Assembly: GCF_900128925.1 (NCBI RefSeq)
Contig: NZ_FQUJ01000012.1
Location: 1 to 64,000 of the forward strand
DNA: 64,000 nucleotides
Direction of reading: 5' to 3'
DNA from: Modicisalibacter ilicicola DSM 19980
GTDB taxonomy: Bacteria; Pseudomonadota; Gammaproteobacteria; Pseudomonadales; Halomonadaceae
Positions 56,871 to 64,000 of this stretch are shown here, piece by piece. The stretch's first letter is position 1; every line of letters begins with the position of its first letter. The position numbers and the translations under genes are program-made. The notes beneath the pieces are model-generated. The model had not been told where the DNA came from, did no database searches, and saw only the letters and a list, made by a program, of their open reading frames with translations.

Positions 56871-57817
56871 TGCCCCGAGTCGAGATGAACTCCTGGCCCT
56901 CGCGGCTGGCCATGGCCGCCTATGCCTCTGGCGTCCTGTTGCTGGCGGGCTATGCCCTCTGGAACTACCTGATGGGTTCCTATGGCCGCATATTGCTCCC
57001 GACTTTGCTCTCGCTCTTGCTGGCAGGCGCCCTGTTCCTGCGTTCGATCAACAAGGATTACCGCCATCTTTGCGCCTACCTGGCCTTGATCAGTTGCTAC
57101 CTGCTGGTGGCGATCGAGCTACCCGCCCTGGGTGACGAGACGATTTTCTGGCTGGGGTTGCCGCCGACCCTGACGTTGCTGCTGCTCCCGCTGGGTTCGG
57201 CTTTGCTGCTCAACCTGACGATGACCCCGGTCTGGCTCACGCTGGCGAACAACGACCTCTCCCTCCTCGATACCGCCCTCTATTATCTGGCCTTGATGAG
57301 TGTGGCGGCGATTCCGCAGTGGCTACGCCAGCGCCGCGAGATGCTGTCGAGCACCACGGAGAGCCGCGATGGGCAGTGCGATGCCCTGTCTCGCCACGCC
57401 CTTCTGGAGCGCCTGAAGGCCGAGGTCGAACGTGCCAGGGTCATGAAGCGGCCCTTGGCGACTCTGATCATTCACCTGCCGCAGCTGGAGATGGCCGACG
57501 AGCAATTCGGCACGGCCCTGCTCCACACGCTTCTGGAGCGTCTGTGTCGCACGGTGCGCAGTTGCTGTCGTTACCACGACCCACTCGGACGCCACCAGAC
57601 CACGCTGTTCTGGTTGCTGCTTCCCGACACCGGCGAGGCTGGCGCACTGATCGTCCGGGAGCGCCTGCTGAGCGCGCTGAGCCGTGAGGTCTTTGCCGAG
57701 ACCGGCGCCATTCAGCCGCGCATCCGCGCGTGCTACCTGCATCCCGGCGAGGATGCCGTGCACTTCGAGCAGCGCCTGCTGGCGACCGGTCTCAAGCTGA
57801 TGGAGCCGGCTTCTTGA
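56870..57817 (+). CDS. Membrane protein with GGDEF-like domain lacking GGDEF
   Basis: The 315-residue protein has five or six membrane helices (about 10-165) and a cytoplasmic domain (about 180-315) whose frame is that of a diguanylate cyclase: DALSRHALLERLKAEVERARVMKRPLATLIIHL, LLHTLLERLCRTVRSCCRYHDPLGRHQTTLFWLLLPDTGEAGAL, and a C-terminal CYLHPGEDAVHFEQRLLATGL. Where active enzymes have RxGGDEF-xxLLP it reads GRHQTTLFWLLLP, so the catalytic motif is lost while the scaffold is kept. GGGAGG precedes the ATG, which overlaps the preceding stop by one base. It overlaps the DedA-PAP2 gene by 4 bases (TTGA). Confidence 0.75.
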   Translation: MPRVEMNSWPSRLAMAAYASGVLLLAGYALWNYLMGSYGRILLPTLLSLLLAGALFLRSINKDYRHLCAYLALISCYLLVAIELPALGDETIFWLGLPPTLTLLLLPLGSALLLNLTMTPVWLTLANNDLSLLDTALYYLALMSVAAIPQWLRQRREMLSSTTESRDGQCDALSRHALLERLKAEVERARVMKRPLATLIIHLPQLEMADEQFGTALLHTLLERLCRTVRSCCRYHDPLGRHQTTLFWLLLPDTGEAGALIVRERLLSALSREVFAETGAIQPRIRACYLHPGEDAVHFEQRLLATGLKLMEPAS

Positions 57818-59220
57818 ACGCGACGCAGTGGCTTCAAACCCTCACGCCCTCGCCCGAATGGCTGCTGCTGTTCATCGCGGCGATCTCGCTGGTGGAGTCG
57901 CTGGCACTGATCGGCCTGATCGTCCCCGGAGTGGTGCTGCTCACGGCGGCCGCCTCCCTGGCGGGACATTACGACGTACCGGTCTTCCTGGTGCTGACCT
58001 GCGCCTTCCTGGGCGCCGTGATCGGTGATGGCCTGAGCTTCATGCTCGGCCATACCCAGCGTCAGCGGATTCCTTCTTTGTGGCCGTTCCGTCAGCATCC
58101 GGAGTGGCTGGCCCGCGGCGCGCGCTTCTTCAAGCGCTACGGCGTGCTGTCGGTACTGGTCGGACGCTTCGTCGGCCCGGTACGCCCCGTCGTGCCGATG
58201 ATCGCAGGCATGATGCGGATGCCCCGCAGCCACTTCCTGTGGTCCAACCTGGGATCGGCCCTGCTCTGGGCACCCGCCTACCTCCTGCCCGGTTACCTGC
58301 TCGGCAAAACCTGGCAACAGTTGCTCGTCATGCCTCCCGGCAGCGAAGGCTGGCTGATCCTGCTGGCCCTGGCGATCCTCGCTCTCGCCCTGATGTTCTC
58401 GCTGCTTCGCCACCAGCTGGCTCGGGAAGGGCGTCTCTATCGAGGCCTGGCCTATTTGGCCCTGGGGCGCCCCTGGTGGCGCTGGCTATGGCACGCCCTG
58501 CGCTCCTCGCGGCCCAGCGGCGAGTTTCCACTGGCTTCCCTGACGCTGCTGTTCGTCAGCCTGCCGGCATTGAGCGGCTGGACGTTGTGGGTACTCGAGC
58601 AGGACGGTCCGCTGCCGATGGACCAGCATCTGCAGAGCCTCGTCGATGCGCTAGCCGGCCCGATGCTGATCCAGATCGCTGCCTGGATGGCCGAGGCCGG
58701 CGATACCCTGGGGGTCATCGCCCTGGTGCTGCCCTGGGCGCTATGGTTGCTCTTCCGTCACCAGCACGCCGTGCTGCTGCACTTGCTGGGCGGGCTTGGC
58801 GGTATCGCCCTCGGCAATACCCTGTTCAAGCACTTGGCGGGACGTGTCCGCCCGGAGACCCCGGACTATCTGGTCGGCTCCTTCTCCTATCCCAGCGCCC
58901 ATACCTCCACGGCGGTGGTGCTGTATGGCCTGGCGGCAGCATTCGTGGCCGAAACCTTGCCCTCTCGGCATCGAGCGCTGGCCTACTGGGCAGCCATCCT
59001 CATCTGTGTGCCCATGGCGCTGTCGCGCCTGGTCATCGGTGTTCACTGGCTGAGCGATCTGATAGGCGGGGCCCTGCTGGGTCTGGTTGCCTGTGCCCTG
59101 GTGCGCGTCAGCTACCATCGCTTTGCCATCCGCACGCTGCAGAAACCGCCCTGGATCACGCTGAGCCTGAGCATGCTGGCACTGCTCGCGGCCCGCATCC
59201 TCTGGCTGCCGCCGGTGTGA
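57814..59220 (+). CDS. DedA-PAP2 fusion membrane protein
   Basis: The 468-residue protein joins a DedA domain (about 1-200: SLVESLALIGLIVPGVVLLTAAASLAG and GRFVGPVRPVVPMIAGMMRM) to a PAP2 lipid phosphatase domain (about 240-468) with all three active-site motifs: KHLAGRVRP, PSAH and SRLVIGVHWLSD. DedA proteins help return undecaprenyl phosphate or other lipids across the membrane; PAP2 enzymes remove phosphate from undecaprenyl diphosphate or phosphatidic acid. Such a fusion could dephosphorylate and flip the same carrier. The start is TTG at 57814, overlapping the previous stop, with GGAG 8 bases upstream. Confidence 0.88.
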   Translation: MNATQWLQTLTPSPEWLLLFIAAISLVESLALIGLIVPGVVLLTAAASLAGHYDVPVFLVLTCAFLGAVIGDGLSFMLGHTQRQRIPSLWPFRQHPEWLARGARFFKRYGVLSVLVGRFVGPVRPVVPMIAGMMRMPRSHFLWSNLGSALLWAPAYLLPGYLLGKTWQQLLVMPPGSEGWLILLALAILALALMFSLLRHQLAREGRLYRGLAYLALGRPWWRWLWHALRSSRPSGEFPLASLTLLFVSLPALSGWTLWVLEQDGPLPMDQHLQSLVDALAGPMLIQIAAWMAEAGDTLGVIALVLPWALWLLFRHQHAVLLHLLGGLGGIALGNTLFKHLAGRVRPETPDYLVGSFSYPSAHTSTAVVLYGLAAAFVAETLPSRHRALAYWAAILICVPMALSRLVIGVHWLSDLIGGALLGLVACALVRVSYHRFAIRTLQKPPWITLSLSMLALLAARILWLPPV

Positions 59221-59229
59221 CCTCGAGGG

Positions 59230-59853
59230 TCACCCCAGGGCCAACCAGATTCCCACCCCGATCATCAGCGTGCCGGCGATACGATTGAGCAGGCGCACGT
59301 TGCCCCCCTGTGCCAGCAGGCGACTGGCGCCACGCCCGCCGCCGGCATAAAGCAGCAGGCAGGTCAGCTCGATCGCCAGGATCATCGCCACCAGTACCGC
59401 CAGTTGCGGCGCCAGGGGCAGGGACGCATCGAGGAAAGGCGGCAAGAGCGCGATGAAGAACGCCCAGCCCTTGGGATTGGCGATGGCCGTGACGAAGCCC
59501 TGGGCAAGCAAGTGGAGCCGCGAGACGTCTGCCGTTTCCCGGGACTCGAGAGGAATCGCCATGCGTCCCCGGGAGCGCCACATCATGAAACCCAGGTAGA
59601 CCAGGTAGGCACCCCCCAGCCCCTTGAACACCGCGAACAGCATCGGCTGGCGCAGCATCAGCGCCGCCACCCCGGCACCCGCCGCCACCGCCACCAGCCC
59701 CACGCCGGCCAGTTCGCCGACCATCATCCACAGCGCGCGCCTCACGCCCACGGTCATGCCCAGCACCATGGAGAGCGTCATGCACATGCCCGGCGTCAGC
59801 GACACCATGAAGAAGGTGGGAACGAAGACCGACAACAACGACAGGTTGACCAC
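59230..59853 (-). CDS. LysE/RhtB-family exporter
   Basis: The 207-residue protein has six predicted helices and the family start FVPTFFMVSLTPGMCMTLSMVLGMTVGVRRALW, with YLVYLGFMMWRSR further on. LysE/RhtB exporters release amino acids such as threonine, lysine or homoserine; the substrate here is not clear. The start is GTG at 59853 with GGAGAG upstream. It follows ubiX by 5 bases in an mpl-ubiX-lysE row. It is convergent with the DedA-PAP2 gene. Confidence 0.87.
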   Translation of the reverse strand: MVNLSLLSVFVPTFFMVSLTPGMCMTLSMVLGMTVGVRRALWMMVGELAGVGLVAVAAGAGVAALMLRQPMLFAVFKGLGGAYLVYLGFMMWRSRGRMAIPLESRETADVSRLHLLAQGFVTAIANPKGWAFFIALLPPFLDASLPLAPQLAVLVAMILAIELTCLLLYAGGGRGASRLLAQGGNVRLLNRIAGTLMIGVGIWLALG

Positions 59854-59858
59854 GTTGG

Positions 59859-60482
59859 CTACTCTCCCCAGCGCGGCATCAGGCGATGCTCGATCCCCAG
59901 TTGGTTGAGAATGCGCGCGACGACGAAATCGACCATGTCGGCGACACTGTCAGGTCGGTGATAGAACCCCGGGGCTGCCGGCAGGATCACCGCTCCGAGG
60001 CGCGCCAGCGTCAGCATGTGCTCGAGATGAATGGCGGACAACGGCGTTTCCCTGGGCACCAGGATCAATCGTCGGCGCTCCTTGAGGGCGACGTCGGCGG
60101 CACGCTCGATCAGGTTGTTGCTGGCCCCGGTCGCGACCGCCGAGAGGGTGCCGGTAGAGCACGGGCAGATGACCATCGCCGAGGAGGCCCCGGAGCCGGA
60201 AGCCACCGGAGCCATCCAGTCTTCCCGGGCGAAGCAGCGGATCTGTCCCTGAGCGGCGCCACTGCGCCGGATCAGGGCCTGGGCGAGCTTGTCGGGGCGT
60301 GCCGGCAGGGCCTCCGTGGTTTCGGTAGCGACGACCATGTGCGCCGCCTTGGAGATCATCACCCAGACCTCGTGGCCTGTGGTCACCAGGCAGTCGATCA
60401 GGCGCAGGCCGTACTGGGCCCCGGAGGCGCCGGTCAAGGCGACGCTGATCGGCGGCTTGAAGGCTGCTGCGGTCTCAGCCAT
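59859..60482 (-). CDS. ubiX: Flavin prenyltransferase UbiX
   Basis: UbiX adds a dimethylallyl group to FMN, making the prenylated cofactor of UbiD in ubiquinone synthesis. The 207-residue protein shows GASGAQYGLRL, the SGSGASSAMVICPCSTGTLSAVATGASNNLIERAADV block and LVPRETPLSAIHLEHM, with APGFYHRP near the end. Its ATG overlaps the mpl stop by 8 bases. The ubiX-mpl pairing is also seen in Pseudomonas. Confidence 0.95.
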   Translation of the reverse strand: MAETAAAFKPPISVALTGASGAQYGLRLIDCLVTTGHEVWVMISKAAHMVVATETTEALPARPDKLAQALIRRSGAAQGQIRCFAREDWMAPVASGSGASSAMVICPCSTGTLSAVATGASNNLIERAADVALKERRRLILVPRETPLSAIHLEHMLTLARLGAVILPAAPGFYHRPDSVADMVDFVVARILNQLGIEHRLMPRWGE

Positions 60483-61842
60483 GGGCGGCCCCGAGGGCGG
60501 CCAGGAGCTTGTCGTGGATGCCGCCGAAACCGCCATTGGACATCACCACGATACGGTCGTTGCGGCGCGCCTGAGCGACCAGCGCGGCCACCAGCGCATC
60601 GATGTCGTCGGCTCGCGTGGCGGGCACCGGGCTGGTCGTCAGCACGTCGTCCAGGGACCAGTCGAGCCCTGCCGGCTGATACCACCATACCGCGTCCGCA
60701 TCACGGACACTGTCAGCCAGGCGGCCCTTCAGGGTGCCCAGGCGCATGGTATTGGAGCGCGGCTCGATCACCGCCAGCAAGCGTCCGCGCGGGGTCGCGG
60801 CACGCAGCCCCTTCAAGGTCCCGGCGATCGCCGTCGGGTGATGAGCGAAGTCGTCGATCACTTGTATGCCGCCGATTTCGCCGCGCACCTCCTGCCGGCG
60901 ACGCGGGGTCTCGAAGCGCGCCAGTGCCGCGCAGCCGCGAGGCAGATCGACCCCGCAGGTGGCCGCCGCGGCCAGGGCCGCCAAGGCGTTGCGCGCATTG
61001 TGCTCGCCGGTGAGCGCCCAATCGACCACGGCATCCTCGCCACCATGAATGACCCGGAAGCGGCTGGCATCGTCCCGCTCCAGCACCAGGCGCCAGGCGC
61101 TTTGATCGTCGCTGCCGAAACGCTCGACCGGACTCCAGCAGCCCATCCCGAGCACCCGTTCCAGGGCCGGTTCTCCATCGGCGACCAACAACCGACCCAA
61201 GGAGGGGACGGTGCGCACCAGATGATGAAACTGGCGCTCGATGGCTGCCAGATCGACGAAGATGTCCGCGTGATCGAACTCGAGGTTGTTGAGCACCGCC
61301 ACGTCGGGGCGGTAATGCACGAACTTGGAACGCTTGTCGAAGAAGGCGGTGTCGTACTCGTCGGCCTCGACCACGAACGGCGCACCGGCATCGCCCAGGC
61401 GCGCCGAGACGCCGAAGTTGCGCGGCACCCCGCCGATCAGGAAGCCAGGGGCCTGGCCCGCGCTTTCCAGCAGCCAGGCGAGTAGGCTGGCGGTCGTGGT
61501 CTTGCCGTGGGTACCCGCCACGGCGATCACGCGACGCCCCGGCAGCACATGGTCGGCCAGCCATTGAGGCCCCGAGGTGTAGGGGAGCTTGGCATCGAGC
61601 AGGGCCTCGACCCCGACATTGCCGCGAGACAGCGCGTTGCCAACCACCACCAGATCGGGGCGTGGCTCGAGGTTGTCGGCGCGATAGCCGTCACGCAGCA
61701 GGATGCCCGCCGCCTCGAGTTGAGTACTCATGGGAGGATAGACGTTGGCGTCGGACCCGCTGACCTGATGGCCCAGCTCCCGGGCCAGGAGCGCCAGGCT
61801 GCCCATGAAGGTGCCGCAGATACCCAGTATGTGGATGTGCAT
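60475..61842 (-). CDS. mpl: UDP-MurNAc:L-Ala-gamma-D-Glu-meso-DAP ligase
   Basis: Mpl joins the recycled murein tripeptide to UDP-N-acetylmuramic acid, short-cutting new wall synthesis. The 455-residue protein is a Mur ligase: MHIHILGICGTFMGSLALLA, Walker A GTHGKTTTASLL, VVEADEYDTAFFDKRSKFVHY, and IDDFAHHPTAI near the C-terminal domain. GAGG precedes the ATG at 61842; the open frame upstream is shorter and not family-like. It is divergent from the pfp gene. Confidence 0.95.
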   Translation of the reverse strand: MHIHILGICGTFMGSLALLARELGHQVSGSDANVYPPMSTQLEAAGILLRDGYRADNLEPRPDLVVVGNALSRGNVGVEALLDAKLPYTSGPQWLADHVLPGRRVIAVAGTHGKTTTASLLAWLLESAGQAPGFLIGGVPRNFGVSARLGDAGAPFVVEADEYDTAFFDKRSKFVHYRPDVAVLNNLEFDHADIFVDLAAIERQFHHLVRTVPSLGRLLVADGEPALERVLGMGCWSPVERFGSDDQSAWRLVLERDDASRFRVIHGGEDAVVDWALTGEHNARNALAALAAAATCGVDLPRGCAALARFETPRRRQEVRGEIGGIQVIDDFAHHPTAIAGTLKGLRAATPRGRLLAVIEPRSNTMRLGTLKGRLADSVRDADAVWWYQPAGLDWSLDDVLTTSPVPATRADDIDALVAALVAQARRNDRIVVMSNGGFGGIHDKLLAALGAAHG

Positions 61843-62074
61843 CGAATCCTCAGGCGTTTCAACGACCCGACAAGGCACGTCGAGCCAACAGACAAATTCG
61901 CGTAAGCATGCAAGCTGGACCAGCGCGTGAGCCTAGCATGGTGCCTTTTCCCTCGCCAGGCACCAGCAGGTTCATACACCGGCCGTGATGCAGCCGCGGG
62001 TGCTTTCGACTATGATGGAACGTCGTTTTTGTCGCTGTTCACAGTTCAAAAGTCAGGAGCAAAGGAAGCCCCCA

Positions 62075-63331
62075 ATGGCCCAGCAAAACGCATTCTACGC
62101 CCAATCCGGCGGTGTCACGGCGGTGATCAACGCCAGCGCCTGCGGCGTCGTCGAGGCCTGCCGCGAGTCGGATCGCATCGGCAAGCTCTACGCCGGCCAC
62201 AACGGCATCATCGGCGCTCTCACCGAGGACCTGATCGATGTCTCCCAGGAGTCCGACGAGGCCATCGCCGCGCTGCGCCACACCCCCGGGGGGGCCTTCG
62301 GCTCCTGCCGCTACAAGCTGAAGGACATCGAGAGCCACCGTGCCCAGTACGAGCGACTGATCGAGGTCTTCAAGGCTCACGACATCGGCTATTTCTTCTA
62401 CAACGGCGGTGGCGACAGCGCCGATACCTGCCTCAAGGTATCGCAACTCTCGGAGAAGCTCGGCTACCCGTTGACCGCCATTCATGTGCCGAAGACCGTG
62501 GACAACGACCTGCCGATCACCGACAACTCGCCGGGCTTCGGTAGCGTGGCCAAGTATATCGCCACCTCGACCCGGGAGGCGGCCCTGGACATCGCCTCGA
62601 TGTGCGCCACCTCCACCAAGGTGTTCGTTCTCGAGGTGATGGGCCGTCACGCCGGCTGGATCGCCGCCGCTGGCGCCTTGGCCGGCAACGGCGAAGGCGA
62701 GCCACCGCATCTGATCGTCTTCCCGGAAGTCCCCTTCGATCGCGCCGCGGTCATGGCTCGGGTAGAGACATCGGTCAAGCAATATGGTTACTGCGTCATC
62801 GTGGTGTCGGAGGGGGCGCGCTACGAGGACGGCACCTTCCTGGCGGACGCCGGCAACACGGACGCCTTCGGCCATCGCCAGCTCGGCGGCGTGGCGCCGA
62901 CCCTGGCGGGCATGATCAAGCAGGACCTGGGCTACAAGTATCACTGGGCGGTGGCCGACTACCTGCAACGCGCCGCGCGCCATCTGGCCTCGCGGACCGA
63001 TGTCGAGCAGGCCTATGCGGTGGGCCGCAAGGCCGTGGAGCTGGCTCTCGAGGGCCAGAACGCCAAGATGCCGGCAATCAAGCGCATCAGCGACGATCCC
63101 TATGAATGGCGCATCGATGCCGCTCCCCTGGCCGAGGTGGCCAATCAGGAAAAGTTCATGCCCCGCGAGTATATCCGTGACGATGGTTTCGGCATCACCG
63201 ATGCCTGCCGGCGTTACCTGTCACCGTTGATTCAGGGCGAGGATTTCCCGCCCTTCGACAACGGCCTGCCCAGAATGGCCGAGCTGAAGCTGGTGAAAGT
63301 GGAGCGCAAGCTTCCCCAATTCACGCTCTGA
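62075..63331 (+). CDS. pfp: Pyrophosphate-dependent 6-phosphofructokinase
   Basis: The enzyme reversibly phosphorylates fructose 6-phosphate with PPi instead of ATP. From the ATG at 62075 the 418-residue product starts MAQQNAFYAQSGGVTAVINAS and shows NGGGDSADT (Asp at the ATP-excluding position of PPi types), PKTVDNDL, the MGRHAGWIAAA block, and a C-terminal YIRDDGFGIT. AAGGAAG precedes the start; upstream ATGs have no ribosome site. A TATGAT at 62011-62016 may be its -10 box. It replaces a pfkA-type enzyme in organisms with Entner-Doudoroff-dominated sugar use. Confidence 0.93.
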   Translation: MAQQNAFYAQSGGVTAVINASACGVVEACRESDRIGKLYAGHNGIIGALTEDLIDVSQESDEAIAALRHTPGGAFGSCRYKLKDIESHRAQYERLIEVFKAHDIGYFFYNGGGDSADTCLKVSQLSEKLGYPLTAIHVPKTVDNDLPITDNSPGFGSVAKYIATSTREAALDIASMCATSTKVFVLEVMGRHAGWIAAAGALAGNGEGEPPHLIVFPEVPFDRAAVMARVETSVKQYGYCVIVVSEGARYEDGTFLADAGNTDAFGHRQLGGVAPTLAGMIKQDLGYKYHWAVADYLQRAARHLASRTDVEQAYAVGRKAVELALEGQNAKMPAIKRISDDPYEWRIDAAPLAEVANQEKFMPREYIRDDGFGITDACRRYLSPLIQGEDFPPFDNGLPRMAELKLVKVERKLPQFTL

Positions 63332-63358
63332 TCGCCTGATCCCCTTTTGCCTGGAGTC

Positions 63359-63386
63359 GACGCCCCTCGCCGGGGCGTCTTGCGTT
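63359..63386. terminator. Terminator between pfp and kinase-like gene
   Basis: GACGCCCC and GGGGCGTC pair around TCGCC, followed by TTGCGTT. It lies between two convergent genes and overlaps the very end of the second one's 3' region. Confidence 0.65.
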
Positions 63387-64000
63387 CTACTTCCATAACC
63401 AGGAGAGCAACAACAACAGCAGCAGGATCCCGGCGATTCCCTGCCAGAGATTGACGGGCTCTCGCAACACACGAGAGGGCGTGGATGATTCGGCAGCCAT
63501 CTTGCGCTGGCCGCCCAGGAAGCAGACGAATTCGGAGAGGCGCCGGAAACGCAGCGCGCGCTGCGGGTCCAGGGCCCGCCGCAGGGCGTCGTCAAGCGTC
63601 GGCGACACCTCCGGGTTGGCGATCCGCGCGCTGCGGTAAACCATCCTCTCCAGATCGGTATGCGTGCGCAGCTGACGCGGCTCGATAGCGTAGGGCAAGT
63701 CTCCGGTCAACAGCCAGTAGAGCGTCGAGGCCAGCGCGTATTGATCGCTGCGCCGGCCGACATCCGTGTCCAGGGCGTATTCCGGGGCGCTGTGCTCGTT
63801 GAGCCCGACCTGGCGCGCCAGCTCCCGTGCGCTTCTGTGACCGTCGCCATCGCGCCGGTGACAGGCGCTGAAATCCGCCATGACGACCTGGCCCCGGGCG
63901 TCGATTAGGATGTTGCCGGGATGGATCTGCTGATGCAGCACCTCGCGGCGATGCATCGCCTGCACCCCCTTGGCCAGCTGTCGGGCGATATCCAGTCGCT
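63387..64000 (-). CDS. Protein kinase-like protein, C-terminal part (cut by window edge)
   Basis: The reading frame is open to the right window edge, so only the last 204 residues are seen. They are the C-lobe of a Hanks-type kinase: HQQIHPGNILIDARGQVVMADFSACH, then APEYALDTDVGRRSDQYALASTLYWLLTGDLPY, and a single C-terminal membrane helix (WQGIAGILLLLLLLSWLW). The catalytic loop has Gln where HRD kinases have Asp, and DFG reads DFS, so it may be a pseudokinase. The related Pseudomonas proteins are PPM phosphatase-kinase fusions, but the N-terminal part is outside the window. Confidence 0.75.
   Translation of the reverse strand, partial: RLDIARQLAKGVQAMHRREVLHQQIHPGNILIDARGQVVMADFSACHRRDGDGHRSARELARQVGLNEHSAPEYALDTDVGRRSDQYALASTLYWLLTGDLPYAIEPRQLRTHTDLERMVYRSARIANPEVSPTLDDALRRALDPQRALRFRRLSEFVCFLGGQRKMAAESSTPSRVLREPVNLWQGIAGILLLLLLLSWLWK

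Noticed and set aside
1-64000. CRISPR arrays, tRNA, rRNA, prophage and complete insertion sequences
   Set aside because: I looked for regular direct repeats, cloverleaf-like sequences, integrase or transposase motifs and found none that hold up.

Overview
The window is about 64 kb of high-GC chromosomal DNA from a gammaproteobacterium, most likely a halophile of the Halomonadaceae (Halomonas or a close relative). The reasons are an ectoine hydroxylase (EctD), a sodium-pumping NADH:quinone reductase (Nqr), a PhaC-like DUF3141 protein, a PPi-dependent phosphofructokinase, and two gene blocks whose order matches Pseudomonas (sthA-nqrM-apbE-nqrFEDCBA-gap-mfd and lipA-lipB-ybeD-dacA-rlpA-mltB-rodA-mrdA-rlmH-rsfS-nadD-proA). 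Nearly all of it is dense, ordinary coding sequence. I see no rRNA, tRNA, CRISPR array, prophage or full insertion sequence. Gene assignments rest on recognised motifs and remembered family sequences, not on a database search.

Layout, left to right. 1-2.1 kb: a REP-like hairpin, trhO and a Tus (replication terminus) homologue. 2.1-16.3 kb: sthA, then the Nqr operon with its maturation factors ApbE and NqrM, a long-form GAPDH and mfd. 16.3-18.7 kb: two L,D-transpeptidases around an OprI/Lpp-like lipoprotein ending in lysine. 18.9-23.6 kb: a bacterial NHEJ operon of LigD, a Cys-rich miniprotein and two Ku paralogues. 23.7-30.0 kb: DUF4202, the ABC-F protein YbiT, an EamA-type exporter, EctD and an orphan Ser/Thr kinase. 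30.2-33.7 kb: a mitochondrial-type branched-chain 2-oxoacid dehydrogenase (E1 alpha, E1 beta, E2, no E3), divergent from a short aconitase. 35.9-40.8 kb: a NYN-domain protein, two small conserved proteins, topA and mgsA. 40.8-44.4 kb: the DUF3141 PhaC-like protein and a tandem DUF533 pair. 44.5-55.9 kb: lipoate synthesis followed by cell-wall elongation, ribosome maturation, NAD and proline genes. 56.0-59.2 kb: a three-gene operon of two membrane proteins with GGDEF-like folds lacking the GGDEF motif, plus a DedA-PAP2 fusion. 59.2-63.3 kb: a LysE exporter, ubiX, mpl and PPi-PFK. 63.4-64.0 kb: the 3' end of a kinase-like gene whose catalytic loop lacks the usual Asp.

The most noteworthy items are the 56.0-59.2 kb operon, which looks like a sensory or regulatory module attached to undecaprenyl-phosphate or phospholipid handling; the aconitase whose usual first cluster Cys is Ser; the two-Ku NHEJ operon with its miniprotein; a pair of related 140-160 bp MITE-like elements, one flanked by a CTAG duplication at the stop codon of the E2 gene; and the Tus homologue with a palindrome over its likely promoter plus a Ter-like site 42 kb away.
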